DNA from: UBA5009 sp038043185
Lineage (GTDB): Bacteria > Bdellovibrionota > Bdellovibrionia > Bdellovibrionales > Bdellovibrionaceae
Direction of reading: 5' to 3'
Assembly (NCBI GenBank): GCA_038043185.1
Contig: JBBTCO010000021.1
Location: 1-21,402 of the forward strand
Length of the DNA: 21,402 bases
Numbering within the stretch: position 1 is the stretch's first letter; every line of letters begins with the position of its first letter. Both the position numbers and the translations under genes were made by a program. Below the pieces are notes generated by a model, which saw only the letters and a list, made by a program, of their open reading frames with translations, made no database searches and was not told where the DNA came from. Shown here in pieces: positions 8,689 to 15,529 of this stretch.

Positions 8689-9911
8689 TTTCCCAGTACA
8701 AACAGCATCAGCAAGCCTGGAATGGCGATGAGCGCACAGACATAGAAAAAATTGGCCCAATCCAAAGCCTTAACCATGTTTCCAGAAAATCCAGAAAAGA
8801 AATTCCTACCAGATGTCGCTAAGCTTGATAAAATTGCATACTGAGTCGCCGTGTATCTTTTGTTAGTGATTGTTGCAAGATATGCCAAGAAGGCCGCAGA
8901 CCCCATGCCTGAAGAAATATCTTCAAAACACACTGCAAAAGCCAAAGCCCACTTGGCTGGTCCCGTAAAAGTAATTAAGGCAAAACTGGCCGTGGACAAA
9001 GCTTGTAAAATACCAAATGTCACTAGCGATCGATAGATTCCCACTGAGTAAATAACTGCGCCGCCAATAAACAAACCAACCAAAGAGGAAATCAATCCAA
9101 AAGTTTTTGCAATTAATCCGATGTCCTCATTGGAGTAACCCATTTGCACATAGAAGGGACTTAACATCGCTCCGGAAAGTGCATCGCCTAATTTAAACAA
9201 GAAAACAAAAAGCAAAATAACAAAAGCTTTATCACGTGTTAAAAATTCTTTGAAAGGATCCAACACTGCCGATTTTAAAGTTTTAGGCTTGAGCTCTTTC
9301 TCTACTTTGGGTTCTGGAGCCAGGCAGGTCGCAACCATGCCTAAAGACATCAGTACACCCATCAGTAAATAAAGCTGCTGCCAAGTCAGTCCAGCCCAAG
9401 AAGAGCCAACCATTCCAATTCCTAAGCCTCCAGAAAGTAACATAGCAATACGGTAGCCATATTGGTTCACACTGGAACCCATACCAAGTTCTGCATCTTC
9501 TAAATATTCTCGGCGATAAGCATCGATAGCAATATCTTGAGTCGCACTAAAAAAAGCGATAAGTACTGAAATTCCTGCAATGATATGTAAAGAATTTGCC
9601 GGGTTAAAAAAGAAGATGGACGAGATCAATACCATTAAACAAGCCTGAGTCATTAACATCCAGCTTCGTCTTCTTCCCCAACCAAAAAAACTAAATCGAT
9701 CCAACAGCGGTGCCCAAATAAACTTTAAGGAATAAGATAAACCCACCCAGCTGAAATAACCAATCATACTGATATCAATTTGTTCACGAGCTAACCAAAT
9801 TTTCAGTGTGCCACTAGTTAAGAGCAAAGGTAATCCGCTGGAAAAACCCATAAAAAATATCAACAACATTTTTTTGCTGAAAAATTCTTTAAAAAAGCCT
9901 TTTGCGCTCAC
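8673..9911 (-). CDS. ampG: AmpG-like muropeptide permease (MFS)
   Basis: This 412-residue inner-membrane transporter has about twelve hydrophobic segments. It shows the AmpG hallmarks: MGFSSGLPLLLT in helix 1 (21-32), the SLKFIWAPLLDR loop (61-72), GRRRSW (79-84), and FFSATQDIAIDAYRRE (120-135), followed by YGYRIAMLLSGG. Known members import GlcNAc-anhydroMurNAc peptides from the periplasm for peptidoglycan recycling. A predatory bacterium could also use such a carrier to take up digested prey wall, which is an inference. The GTG start has AAGAGG about five bases upstream. The gene follows the deaminase-like gene by 23 bases and is the last of the minus-strand unit beginning at 12561. Substrate could differ within the family. 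Confidence 0.9.
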   Translation of the reverse strand: MSAKGFFKEFFSKKMLLIFFMGFSSGLPLLLTSGTLKIWLAREQIDISMIGYFSWVGLSYSLKFIWAPLLDRFSFFGWGRRRSWMLMTQACLMVLISSIFFFNPANSLHIIAGISVLIAFFSATQDIAIDAYRREYLEDAELGMGSSVNQYGYRIAMLLSGGLGIGMVGSSWAGLTWQQLYLLMGVLMSLGMVATCLAPEPKVEKELKPKTLKSAVLDPFKEFLTRDKAFVILLFVFLFKLGDALSGAMLSPFYVQMGYSNEDIGLIAKTFGLISSLVGLFIGGAVIYSVGIYRSLVTFGILQALSTASFALITFTGPAKWALAFAVCFEDISSGMGSAAFLAYLATITNKRYTATQYAILSSLATSGRNFFSGFSGNMVKALDWANFFYVCALIAIPGLLMLFVLGKVSKK

Positions 9912-9934
9912 GAGGACCTCTTAAAATTCAAAAT

Positions 9935-11404
9935 TTAATTTTCAGTTTTTTTTCTCATTTTCCAAAGATAATGACTGATTAAAGGTCGACGCGTTTCCCC
10001 CGTCACAACCATCAGTAATTTTGTAATCTTCAAATCATCCGCGTCGGTGTAAAGCAAAATCAACATCTCTTGAATAAAATTGGTATTAAGAGTGACATAG
10101 TTGTCGGTTCCCACACCTAACAACACTCCTTTTTTTTCCCACCAAGAAAAAGGGTGATCTTTATAATCTTCAAATTTACCAGTAAGTTTGTTATTCGAAG
10201 ATGGCAACGCGATCAAATCGACGTCTTTTTGAATGAGTCGATTTAAAACGTCATGTTGATAATGTTCAACTTCACGAGCCGTATGGAATTTTGCTTTTAA
10301 AAATAAAGTTTGTTCGTCTTCGTCCAACTTTGTGCCAGCCAATAGCTTATCCAAAACAAATTTTGAACTTCCCCAGTCCAGCTCAATAAGTTCGCGGTGA
10401 ATCGTATCGTCGGTCGAAATTGCTAATGATTTTGAATTTTTTTTCAAAGCCTCTTGATATAGGCGGTGAAAATAAAAGTTGGGATTTATTCCCAGACTAA
10501 TTCCATGCTCAAGAGTATCAATGTGCCAAATGTTCATAGCATTATCTACGGCTTGAATGCCTTTTTTCAAGGTGTGAAATGTTTCGCCGTGATGCGAACG
10601 AATTTTAAATCCGCGGTAATGCAGTTTTCGAAAGCCATTTTGCATTTCATTGAAATGCTCTTTTCGATAAAGTTCTTTTTCGTCGCCGACAGTATCGACA
10701 TCAGTTAAGTGCTCGGCTAATTGAGGATACTTATCGAGCATTCGAATAATTTCATTAATTTGACTCATGAAATGTTCGCGACGAGTTTTAAAATTGGATG
10801 CATCAAAATGGTGAGCTTCTTTTCGAAAGGACGGCGAAAGAATAAATTTAAAGTCAGGATGTTCTTTTCTAAATTTTTGAAAACCTTCAAATAATCCCAA
10901 GACGACGTCTTCAGAAGTGACTTGGCTAATTCCTGGGATTTGTTCTGCTTGGCTGGCCGATGACCGAGATAAAGAAAATTTAAGTCTGATTTTTCCGACG
11001 TTGTATTTCGTGTAAAGCTCGCTGGCTAAATGATAAGATGCTTCGGAATGGATTTCTTTTGAAATGAAAATCAATTGCGGCAAATATAAAATTTTTAAAT
11101 AGGTTGAAAAACCTTCATTTTCACTCAGGCGAATTAACTTATCTACGTCCTTTGAGTTTTTTATTGGAACGGCATCATCACCATAAATTTGTTTTATTCT
11201 TTCTTCGTAAATAGCCTTGTTGGGACCATCCAGTAATTTTTTAAGATGAGGGTAAATAAATTCTGAAGTTAAGGCCCCAGTGAGATGAATATGTTCTTCA
11301 TTGTATTTTACCGGAAAATTTCTAAAAAAATCAAAAAACGCTTTTGAAACTTGGTGTTCCAATAAAACATGAATCTTGGCTTTATTGGTTTTAAATAGAT
11401 CCAC
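9935..11404 (-). CDS. adenosine-deaminase-family metal-dependent hydrolase
   Basis: This 489-residue protein has the motifs of the adenosine/AMP deaminase fold in order: HIHLTGAL (H38, H40, metal ligands), HHGE (H271 metal, E274 proton shuttle), LEHG (H300), PSSN (401-404) and GTDN (432-435, D434 metal). In classical enzymes the last motif is TDDP, and the second Asp helps to bind the purine; here it is Asn435. The chain is longer than bacterial adenosine deaminases (about 330-350) because of insertions at roughly 85-250 and at 318-385, the latter containing a second STDD. Deamination of a purine nucleoside or nucleotide is likely but the substrate is open. The GTG start follows a TTTAGGCAG leader. 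No signal peptide is seen, so it acts in the cytoplasm. It lies 23 bases upstream of ampG, which points to salvage. Confidence 0.85.
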   Translation of the reverse strand: MDLFKTNKAKIHVLLEHQVSKAFFDFFRNFPVKYNEEHIHLTGALTSEFIYPHLKKLLDGPNKAIYEERIKQIYGDDAVPIKNSKDVDKLIRLSENEGFSTYLKILYLPQLIFISKEIHSEASYHLASELYTKYNVGKIRLKFSLSRSSASQAEQIPGISQVTSEDVVLGLFEGFQKFRKEHPDFKFILSPSFRKEAHHFDASNFKTRREHFMSQINEIIRMLDKYPQLAEHLTDVDTVGDEKELYRKEHFNEMQNGFRKLHYRGFKIRSHHGETFHTLKKGIQAVDNAMNIWHIDTLEHGISLGINPNFYFHRLYQEALKKNSKSLAISTDDTIHRELIELDWGSSKFVLDKLLAGTKLDEDEQTLFLKAKFHTAREVEHYQHDVLNRLIQKDVDLIALPSSNNKLTGKFEDYKDHPFSWWEKKGVLLGVGTDNYVTLNTNFIQEMLILLYTDADDLKITKLLMVVTGETRRPLISHYLWKMRKKTEN

Positions 11405-11416
11405 GAGCTGCCTAAA

Positions 11417-11566
11417 TTAAAAAACTAATTTATAAGCTGCAGGACTTTTCTGCTGAAGATCCGAAGTAAGCAAAAGATCCAAGGTATCGACGAGCGTAAC
11501 GCCATTGGTCTCGCTGATTGTTCGTGTCACCGCTTGGACTAAAATTTTATGAATATCAGGTGTCAT
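11417..11566 (-). CDS. small ORF, 49 residues, between GNAT and deaminase genes
   Basis: An ATG at 11566 opens a 49-residue frame that starts MTPDIHKILVQAV, contains TLVDTLDLLLTSD, and ends in AAYKLVF before TAA at 11417-11419. It fits exactly into the 171-base space between its neighbours on the same strand: nine bases after the GNAT stop and twelve before the deaminase GTG. The composition is that of an ordinary soluble helical peptide, with no signal or membrane segment. The Shine-Dalgarno match GAGG is only one base from the ATG, so initiation would probably rely on coupling with the GNAT gene, whose stop is in the same frame. It has no recognised family. Position and composition argue for a real gene, and the poor ribosome site argues against. 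Confidence 0.5.
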   Translation of the reverse strand: MTPDIHKILVQAVTRTISETNGVTLVDTLDLLLTSDLQQKSPAAYKLVF

Positions 11567-11575
11567 GCCTCGAGG

Positions 11576-12031
11576 TTAACGAGGATTCAAGATCTTGTAC
11601 ATGACTTTATGTACGCCAATTCCTGGGAGTTCAAAAAGTTCTCCGAGTCCTCTGAAACCAATGCTTTCGTAAAATGGCATGGCTGTAATTCGGGCATTGC
11701 ACCAAATCAAATCACATCTTTTTTTTCTTAACTGATCTTGCGCAAAACTCAACAGCTGCGCCCCAAATCCCTGACTGCGGTATTTTTCATCAGTAACCAT
11801 TCCCCGTAAGCGATAAGGCGCACCCGCATGAAGTAAGGGACAGGCCTGATACGAAAATGAAGCCACGCAAATAAGATTATCTTTAAATGATAAACCCAAG
11901 TGAAAAGTGCTTGCTTCCGAGTCTTCGGGATTTATGCACTCCTCGATACTCAAGAAGGGTTTAAGGGCCTTTTTTCTAAGAGGCAAAGTCTCTGTGACGT
12001 GGATGTATCGCAGTACCCCTTGTTGGCTCAT
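11576..12031 (-). CDS. GNAT family N-acetyltransferase
   Basis: This 151-residue cytoplasmic protein covers a single GNAT domain. The acetyl-CoA motif A is seen as a beta strand YRLRGMVT (73-80) followed by the loop RSQGFG (85-90), matching the R/Q-x-x-G-x-G/A consensus. A later ITAMPFYESIGF is the usual motif B, where the tyrosine and 'GF' close the fold. The acceptor substrate cannot be read from sequence. Small GNATs of this sort modify amino acids, small amines or ribosomal proteins. The ATG overlaps the stop of the HNH gene by four bases (ATGA), so it is translationally coupled to it and must be in the same operon. Confidence 0.88.
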   Translation of the reverse strand: MSQQGVLRYIHVTETLPLRKKALKPFLSIEECINPEDSEASTFHLGLSFKDNLICVASFSYQACPLLHAGAPYRLRGMVTDEKYRSQGFGAQLLSFAQDQLRKKRCDLIWCNARITAMPFYESIGFRGLGELFELPGIGVHKVMYKILNPR

Positions 12032-12561
12032 CCGGCTTTAAACCGTAAATATTGAAGCCAAACATTGGGAACTTGGCCCGGTTTAATTTCATACTCAATA
12101 ACTGGAAGCCACACCGGGGCCTTCGGTTCTTTCATTAAGGGCATATCGGCCTGCTTTGGGGTACGGTTTGCTTTTCTTTGATTGCACTCTCGGCAAGCCG
12201 ATACGACATTGGTCCAGACTTTTTTCCCTTTATGAGACACTGGCGTCACATGGTCCAAAGTTAGATGTTTTGCCGGCAAACGATCGCCACAATACTGGCA
12301 AGTAAAGTTATCTCGAATGTAGACGTTTTCTCGGCAAAACCTTACCCCTTCGGAAACTCTTGGTCTGACATAGACTTTAAGTCGAAGGACACTCGGCAAC
12401 TGAAAGCTAGCCCGAGCTGAACGAGCAAAAATATTATGATATTCTAGAATTTCCACTTTTCCCTGAAACCAAAGAATCAAAGCCTTTTGCCAGCTGACGA
12501 TTCGCATCGGTTCATAACTCGAATTGAGGAGAAGCGACCTAACCATAGTCTTTGTGTGCAA
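12028..12561 (-). CDS. HNH endonuclease family protein
   Basis: The 177-residue protein has an N-terminal region starting LLLNSSYEPMRIVSWQKA (typical of the stand-alone bacterial HNH_5 group) and a C-terminal HNH domain. Zinc ligands are C88/C91 (CQYC) and C123/C126 (CREC). The catalytic part shows D103-H104 (LDHVTP), H110 and N118, then N127. These proteins are widespread and chromosomal, often outside any restriction system, and their cellular role is unsettled. DNA cleavage is the family activity. I chose the TTG at 12561 because GAGGGGGG lies directly upstream. The ATG five codons later (12546) has no Shine-Dalgarno match. The gene heads the minus-strand unit and overlaps the GNAT gene by four bases. 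No methylase or specificity gene is nearby. Confidence 0.9.
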   Translation of the reverse strand: MHTKTMVRSLLLNSSYEPMRIVSWQKALILWFQGKVEILEYHNIFARSARASFQLPSVLRLKVYVRPRVSEGVRFCRENVYIRDNFTCQYCGDRLPAKHLTLDHVTPVSHKGKKVWTNVVSACRECNQRKANRTPKQADMPLMKEPKAPVWLPVIEYEIKPGQVPNVWLQYLRFKAG

Positions 12562-12564
12562 GAA

Positions 12565-12572
12565 CCCCCCTC
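12565..12572 (-). promoter_or_regulatory. strong ribosome-binding site selecting a TTG start
   Basis: On the minus strand GAGGGGGG ends three bases before TTG at 12561, and its GAGG core is seven bases away. No such match precedes the ATG at 12546. This decides the start of the HNH gene in favour of TTG. Confidence 0.55.
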
Positions 12573-12585
12573 GCGCACTTATATC

Positions 12586-12615
12586 ATTATAGCCTCCCCC
12601 TTAAATCGATTTCAA
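12586..12615 (-). promoter_or_regulatory. sigma70-type promoter of the HNH-GNAT-deaminase-ampG unit
   Basis: On the minus strand TTGAAA (12615-12610) is followed after 18 bases by a perfect TATAAT (12591-12586). Transcription would begin near 12579, leaving a leader of about 18 bases before the TTG start. It is the clearest promoter in the window. Confidence 0.7.
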
Positions 12616-12620
12616 GGGGG
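12596..12620. repeat. inverted repeat overlapping the HNH promoter
   Basis: CCCCCTT (12596-12602) and AAGGGGG (12614-12620) form a perfect 7-base inverted repeat around an 11-base centre. The repeat covers the -35 hexamer and most of the spacer of the minus-strand promoter. It also lies upstream of slyD on the other strand, where TTGAGT (near 12635) and TTATTT 17 bases later are a weak candidate promoter. It could be an operator for the divergent pair, or chance in a C/G-tract region. Confidence 0.45.
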
Positions 12621-12692
12621 GTCTTGCTTAATTATTGAGTTTCTTCTGAAATAATGCTTATTTGGCCAAAACTCACTCATAAAGGAGCCCCT

Positions 12693-13169
12693 ATGAAACG
12701 TCGGGTATTTGCCATTCAATATATTCTTAAATCGACTTCCGGAGAAGTTTTAGACGCCTCAGAAAAGGACCAACCCTTAACGTTTCTTGAAGGCTCTGGA
12801 CAAATCATTCCGGCTCTGGAAACAGAGATTAAAGAGCTCCTTGAGGGTGAAAAAAAGAAGGTCAAATTATCGGCTGAAAATGCCTACGGTCTGCCCGAGG
12901 AAAAAATGAAAATGCAGGTTCCAGCTGCAGAACTTTCTCATATTCCCGATTTAAAAGTAGGAAGCTATTTACGTTTAGAACTCGATAGCCAAAATAAAGT
13001 TGTTCGCGTAACTGAAGTGACGGCGGAATCAATTACCCTTGATGGCAATCACCCTTTAGCCGGTCAAGCTTTAGAGTTTGATATAGAAATGATCTTAGTT
13101 CGCGAAGCTACTAGCGAAGAATTATCCCATGGCCATGCCCACGGTTTGCATGGACACAGTCATCACTAA
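12693..13169 (+). CDS. slyD: SlyD-type FKBP peptidyl-prolyl cis-trans isomerase
   Basis: The 158-residue cytoplasmic protein follows the SlyD layout: an N-terminal FKBP strand (VFAIQYILKSTSGEVLDAS), the FKBP motif LTFLEGSGQIIPALE, NAYGLPEE, then the insert-in-flap chaperone domain (about 65-115), the closing NHPLAGQALEFDIEM segment, and a histidine-rich tail HGHAHGLHGHSHH. SlyD speeds proline isomerisation during folding, and its His tail binds Ni and Zn in known members. A frame open from 12654 would add 13 residues. I chose the ATG at 12693 because AAAGGAG lies five bases upstream and the protein then begins at the usual SlyD position. It is 17 bases ahead of yajQ and probably cotranscribed with it. 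Confidence 0.95.
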   Translation: MKRRVFAIQYILKSTSGEVLDASEKDQPLTFLEGSGQIIPALETEIKELLEGEKKKVKLSAENAYGLPEEKMKMQVPAAELSHIPDLKVGSYLRLELDSQNKVVRVTEVTAESITLDGNHPLAGQALEFDIEMILVREATSEELSHGHAHGLHGHSHH

Positions 13170-13186
13170 AAGTTGGAGATTTTAAT

Positions 13187-13672
13187 ATGCCTTCCTTTGA
13201 CATAGTTTCAGAAATTGATATCCAAGAAGCCGACAACGCCGTTAATCAGGCAAAAAAAGAAATTGAAGGACGCTTCGATTTCAAGGGCACTCAATCAGAA
13301 ATTAAGTGGGATCGTAAAGAAATTACTTTAACAGGTGATGATGATTACCGCATGGAGGCTATGAAAAGTATTTTGCAATCCCGCTTTCATAAACGGGGTA
13401 TCGATATGAAAGTTCTGAAATTTGAAAAAATTGAGCCTGCTGGTGGAAAATTAATGCGACAGAAAATAAATCTGGTTCAAGGGATTGAAAAGGAAGTCGC
13501 AAAAGCGATTATAGCGGTTATTAAAGATACCAAACTGAAAGTCCAGTCCCAAATTGTCGATGATAAAATCAGGATCACATCCAAAAGTATTGATGACTTG
13601 CAATCCGCCATGGGCCTTATTAGGAAGGGTCAATTTGATGTCCCTTTGCAGTTTAATAATATGAGGTCCTAA
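13187..13672 (+). CDS. yajQ: YajQ family nucleotide-binding protein
   Basis: The 161-residue cytoplasmic protein matches YajQ along its whole length. It starts MPSFDIVSEID, has EGRFDFKGTQSEI around 26-38, and ends in DVPLQFNNMR, the almost invariant C-terminus of the family. The fold is two ferredoxin-like halves. The Xanthomonas homologue binds cyclic di-GMP and acts with a transcription factor; other members bind tRNA or nucleotides in vitro, so the role here is uncertain. GGAG sits eight bases before the ATG. No obvious terminator follows, so some transcripts may run into the RRM gene 132 bases downstream. Confidence 0.95.
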   Translation: MPSFDIVSEIDIQEADNAVNQAKKEIEGRFDFKGTQSEIKWDRKEITLTGDDDYRMEAMKSILQSRFHKRGIDMKVLKFEKIEPAGGKLMRQKINLVQGIEKEVAKAIIAVIKDTKLKVQSQIVDDKIRITSKSIDDLQSAMGLIRKGQFDVPLQFNNMRS

Positions 13673-13804
13673 ATATTTTCCTCTTTACTTTTCAACCCCC
13701 TGTGTTAGTTTTAAATAGATATTCCGTGTGAGTGTTCGTGTGTACCTGGTTCGTTCCGTTCCGACTCATGGCTTCCGCGGTGACCACAAAAACGAGGAGG
13801 AAAA

Positions 13805-14161
13805 GTGGGTAAGAAATTGTATGTGGGAAATCTCCCATTCAGCGTTGGTGATTCAGAACTTCAAACAAAATTTTCAGAATTCGGTGCAGTCGATTCTGCG
13901 AAAGTGATCACTGATCGTGACACTGGACGAAGCAAAGGTTTCGGTTTTGTGGAAATGTCTGACGACAGTGAAGCTGATGAGGCTATCGCAAAACTTAACG
14001 GCACTCAGTTTGAAGGGCGGGCGATGAATGTTTCTGAAGCACGACCTCAGGCTCCACGTGAAGGCGGCGGCGGACAACGACGTGGCGGCTTCGGCGGCGG
14101 TGGTGGTGGCGGCGGACAACGACGCGGCGGCGGCGGTGGTGGCGGCGGAAATCGCTACTAA
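13805..14161 (+). CDS. glycine-rich RRM RNA-binding protein
   Basis: The 118-residue protein has one RNA-recognition motif and a Gly/Arg tail. RNP2 is LYVGNL (5-10) and RNP1 is KGFGFVEM (44-51), with the aromatic residues that stack on RNA present in both (Y6, F46, F48). Residues 86-118 are nearly all Gly with QRRGG and a final NRY, like RGG boxes. Such single-RRM proteins in bacteria are thought to bind single-stranded RNA, often in cold stress. The start is a GTG preceded by GAGGAGG four bases upstream, a very strong ribosome site. The 132-base upstream region (13673-13804) has no gene and may include a structured leader with its own promoter. A strong terminator lies 24 bases after the stop. 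Confidence 0.95.
   Translation: MGKKLYVGNLPFSVGDSELQTKFSEFGAVDSAKVITDRDTGRSKGFGFVEMSDDSEADEAIAKLNGTQFEGRAMNVSEARPQAPREGGGGQRRGGFGGGGGGGGQRRGGGGGGGGNRY
14066..14131 (+). repeat. imperfect direct repeat in the glycine-rich tail
   Basis: A 24-base unit at 14066-14089 recurs at 14108-14131 with a single T to C change and a 42-base period. It encodes the repeated Gly-Gly-Gly-Gln-Arg-Arg-Gly-Gly block of the RRM protein's tail. The repeat could expand or contract by slippage, changing the number of RGG-like units. Confidence 0.8.
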
Positions 14162-14185
14162 GACTAAATTTTAAATTTATAATGC

Positions 14186-14218
14186 AACAAAACCCGTCCC
14201 CAAGACGGGTTTTGTTTT
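14186..14218 (+). terminator. intrinsic terminator of the RRM gene
   Basis: A 13-base-pair stem is formed by AACAAAACCCGTC (14186-14198) and its complement GACGGGTTTTGTT (14204-14216) with a CCCAA loop, followed by TT. The T-rich right arm supplies the U tract. Because the left arm is A-rich it could also act on the minus strand. Confidence 0.92.
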
Positions 14219-14219
14219 A

Positions 14220-14225
14220 TATACT
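14220..14225 (+). promoter_or_regulatory. possible -10 element giving a leaderless tesA mRNA
   Basis: TATACT (14220-14225) sits immediately after the RRM terminator, with the ATG of the esterase gene six bases further on. A start seven bases after the hexamer would put the first transcribed base on the A of ATG. No Shine-Dalgarno match exists in the 13 bases between terminator and ATG. A good -35 is not visible, so this is tentative. Confidence 0.4.
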
Positions 14226-14231
14226 CGTAGC

Positions 14232-14861
14232 ATGTTTAAATATCTCACTTTTTTTAAAATCATTCCGCTACTTTTTCTTTTAGCTCCGATCAGTTCATTT
14301 GCTGAAAATAAAATGGTCGTCCTTGGGGATTCGCTTACTGAAGGCTATGGGGTCAGCAAAGATTCGGCTTTTCCTGCTTTGCTTGAAAAAAAAATCAGTT
14401 CGGTTGGAAAATCCTGGATTGTCGTAAATGCCGGAGTTACTGGATCGACAACGGCTTCTGGGCCGGGACGACTGAAGTGGATTTTAAATAACAAAGATTT
14501 AAGTTCTCAACCTAAAATAATTCTTATTATTTTAGGAGCAAATGATGGCCTTCGTGGTTTAAAAGCCGAAGACAGTCAAAAGAATTTAAGCAAAACCATT
14601 GAGCTTATCCAAGCGAAAAAAATAAAAGTTGTTTTGGGCGGTATTTATATGCCACCTAATTACGGCAAGGATTACACCGAAAAATTTAAGAAAATTTATT
14701 CAGAACTTGCACAAAAATACAAAATCAAACTGATCCCTTTTATTTTAGATAAAGTCGGTGGCAATGCAAAATATAACCTCGCAGATGGGATTCATCCGAA
14801 TGAAGAGGGACATAAAATTATTGCTGAAAATATCTATGAATCCATAAAGGATATTTTATGA
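14232..14861 (+). CDS. tesA: TesA-like SGNH esterase/lysophospholipase, exported
   Basis: The 209-residue protein has a Sec signal ending at SSFA (cleavage near residue 24) and an SGNH hydrolase domain: GDSLTEGYG with Ser34 (block I), NAG with Gly68 (block II), GAND with Asn104 (block III), and DGIHPNEEGH with Asp185 and His188 (block V). All four catalytic positions are present. Related periplasmic enzymes cleave acyl-CoA, aryl esters and lysophospholipids; the substrate here cannot be chosen. The ATG agrees with the signal peptide although no ribosome site is seen. The stop overlaps the ATG of the ABC ATPase by four bases. In E. coli tesA sits next to the same ABC pair (ybbA-ybbP) but is read away from it, whereas here all three run together. 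Confidence 0.93.
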   Translation: MFKYLTFFKIIPLLFLLAPISSFAENKMVVLGDSLTEGYGVSKDSAFPALLEKKISSVGKSWIVVNAGVTGSTTASGPGRLKWILNNKDLSSQPKIILIILGANDGLRGLKAEDSQKNLSKTIELIQAKKIKVVLGGIYMPPNYGKDYTEKFKKIYSELAQKYKIKLIPFILDKVGGNAKYNLADGIHPNEEGHKIIAENIYESIKDIL

Positions 14862-15529
14862 GTTTAGAAATCAACGCTCTTTCAAAACATTTTTTTCAAG
14901 GTGAAACTAAGATTGATGTTTTACATGACTTAAATGTTTTGGTTAAGTCGGCTGAAATTGTTGCTATCCTTGGTCAGTCAGGAAGCGGCAAATCCACTTT
15001 GCTTTCACTGATTGCAGGCCTGGAAAAACCAAACTCTGGTAAAATCATTATCGACGACGTGAATATTGTTCCTTTGAGCGAGCGACAGGTAACGCAATTT
15101 CGTGCGAATTCTTTAAGTTTAGTTTTTCAACAATACCATTTGATATCGCACTTAACGGCAATTGAGAATGTCAGTCTGCCTTTAGAAATTCTGCGGACTT
15201 CCGATGCCGAGTTGCGGGCTGAAGCGCTCTTGAAAGATTTAGGATTAGGCCATCGCCTTCATCATTTTCCAAACCAACTCAGTGGCGGTGAATGTCAGCG
15301 CGTAGCCATTGCCAGGGCCTTAGTGACCAACCCAAAAGTTCTTTTAGCCGATGAGCCTAGCGGAAATCTTGATATTGATACTGGCGAAAAGGTAATGGAA
15401 ACTTTTTTAAATCTGGTACGTAAACATAAAACCACCACCGTGATTGTTACTCATAATGAAAATCTGGCACGAAAGTGCCAACGCTCATTCCGTCTTAAGG
15501 CGGGACAATTAATCGAGATCAACTGGTGA
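14858..15529 (+). CDS. ybbA: YbbA/LolD-type ABC transporter ATP-binding protein
   Basis: This is a 223-residue ATPase of the MacB/LolD class. Walker A is GQSGSGKST (39-47), the Q loop VFQQYH is near 89-94, the signature LSGGE is at 141-145, Walker B LLADEPSGN is at 162-170 with catalytic Glu166, and the switch His is in VTHN near the C-terminus. The subclass is shown by its length, the SLVFQQYHL motif and the neighbouring FtsX-type permease. It powers the membrane partner encoded next. It overlaps tesA by four bases (ATGA) and the permease by four bases (GTGA), so translation is coupled across three genes. Association with TesA argues for the YbbA family rather than LolD proper. Confidence 0.93.
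   Translation: MSLEINALSKHFFQGETKIDVLHDLNVLVKSAEIVAILGQSGSGKSTLLSLIAGLEKPNSGKIIIDDVNIVPLSERQVTQFRANSLSLVFQQYHLISHLTAIENVSLPLEILRTSDAELRAEALLKDLGLGHRLHHFPNQLSGGECQRVAIARALVTNPKVLLADEPSGNLDIDTGEKVMETFLNLVRKHKTTTVIVTHNENLARKCQRSFRLKAGQLIEINW

Noticed and set aside
12028..12561. HNH gene as part of a restriction or toxin system
   Set aside because: No methylase, specificity or immunity gene lies nearby. The protein resembles the common stand-alone chromosomal type.
12596..12620. CCCCCTT/AAGGGGG hairpin as a transcription terminator
   Set aside because: It lies between divergent starts, where no transcript needs to end, and no T run follows.
13874..14119. Ala/Thr-rich frame antisense to the RRM gene
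   Set aside because: Its composition is the mirror of the glycine-rich repeat on the other strand.
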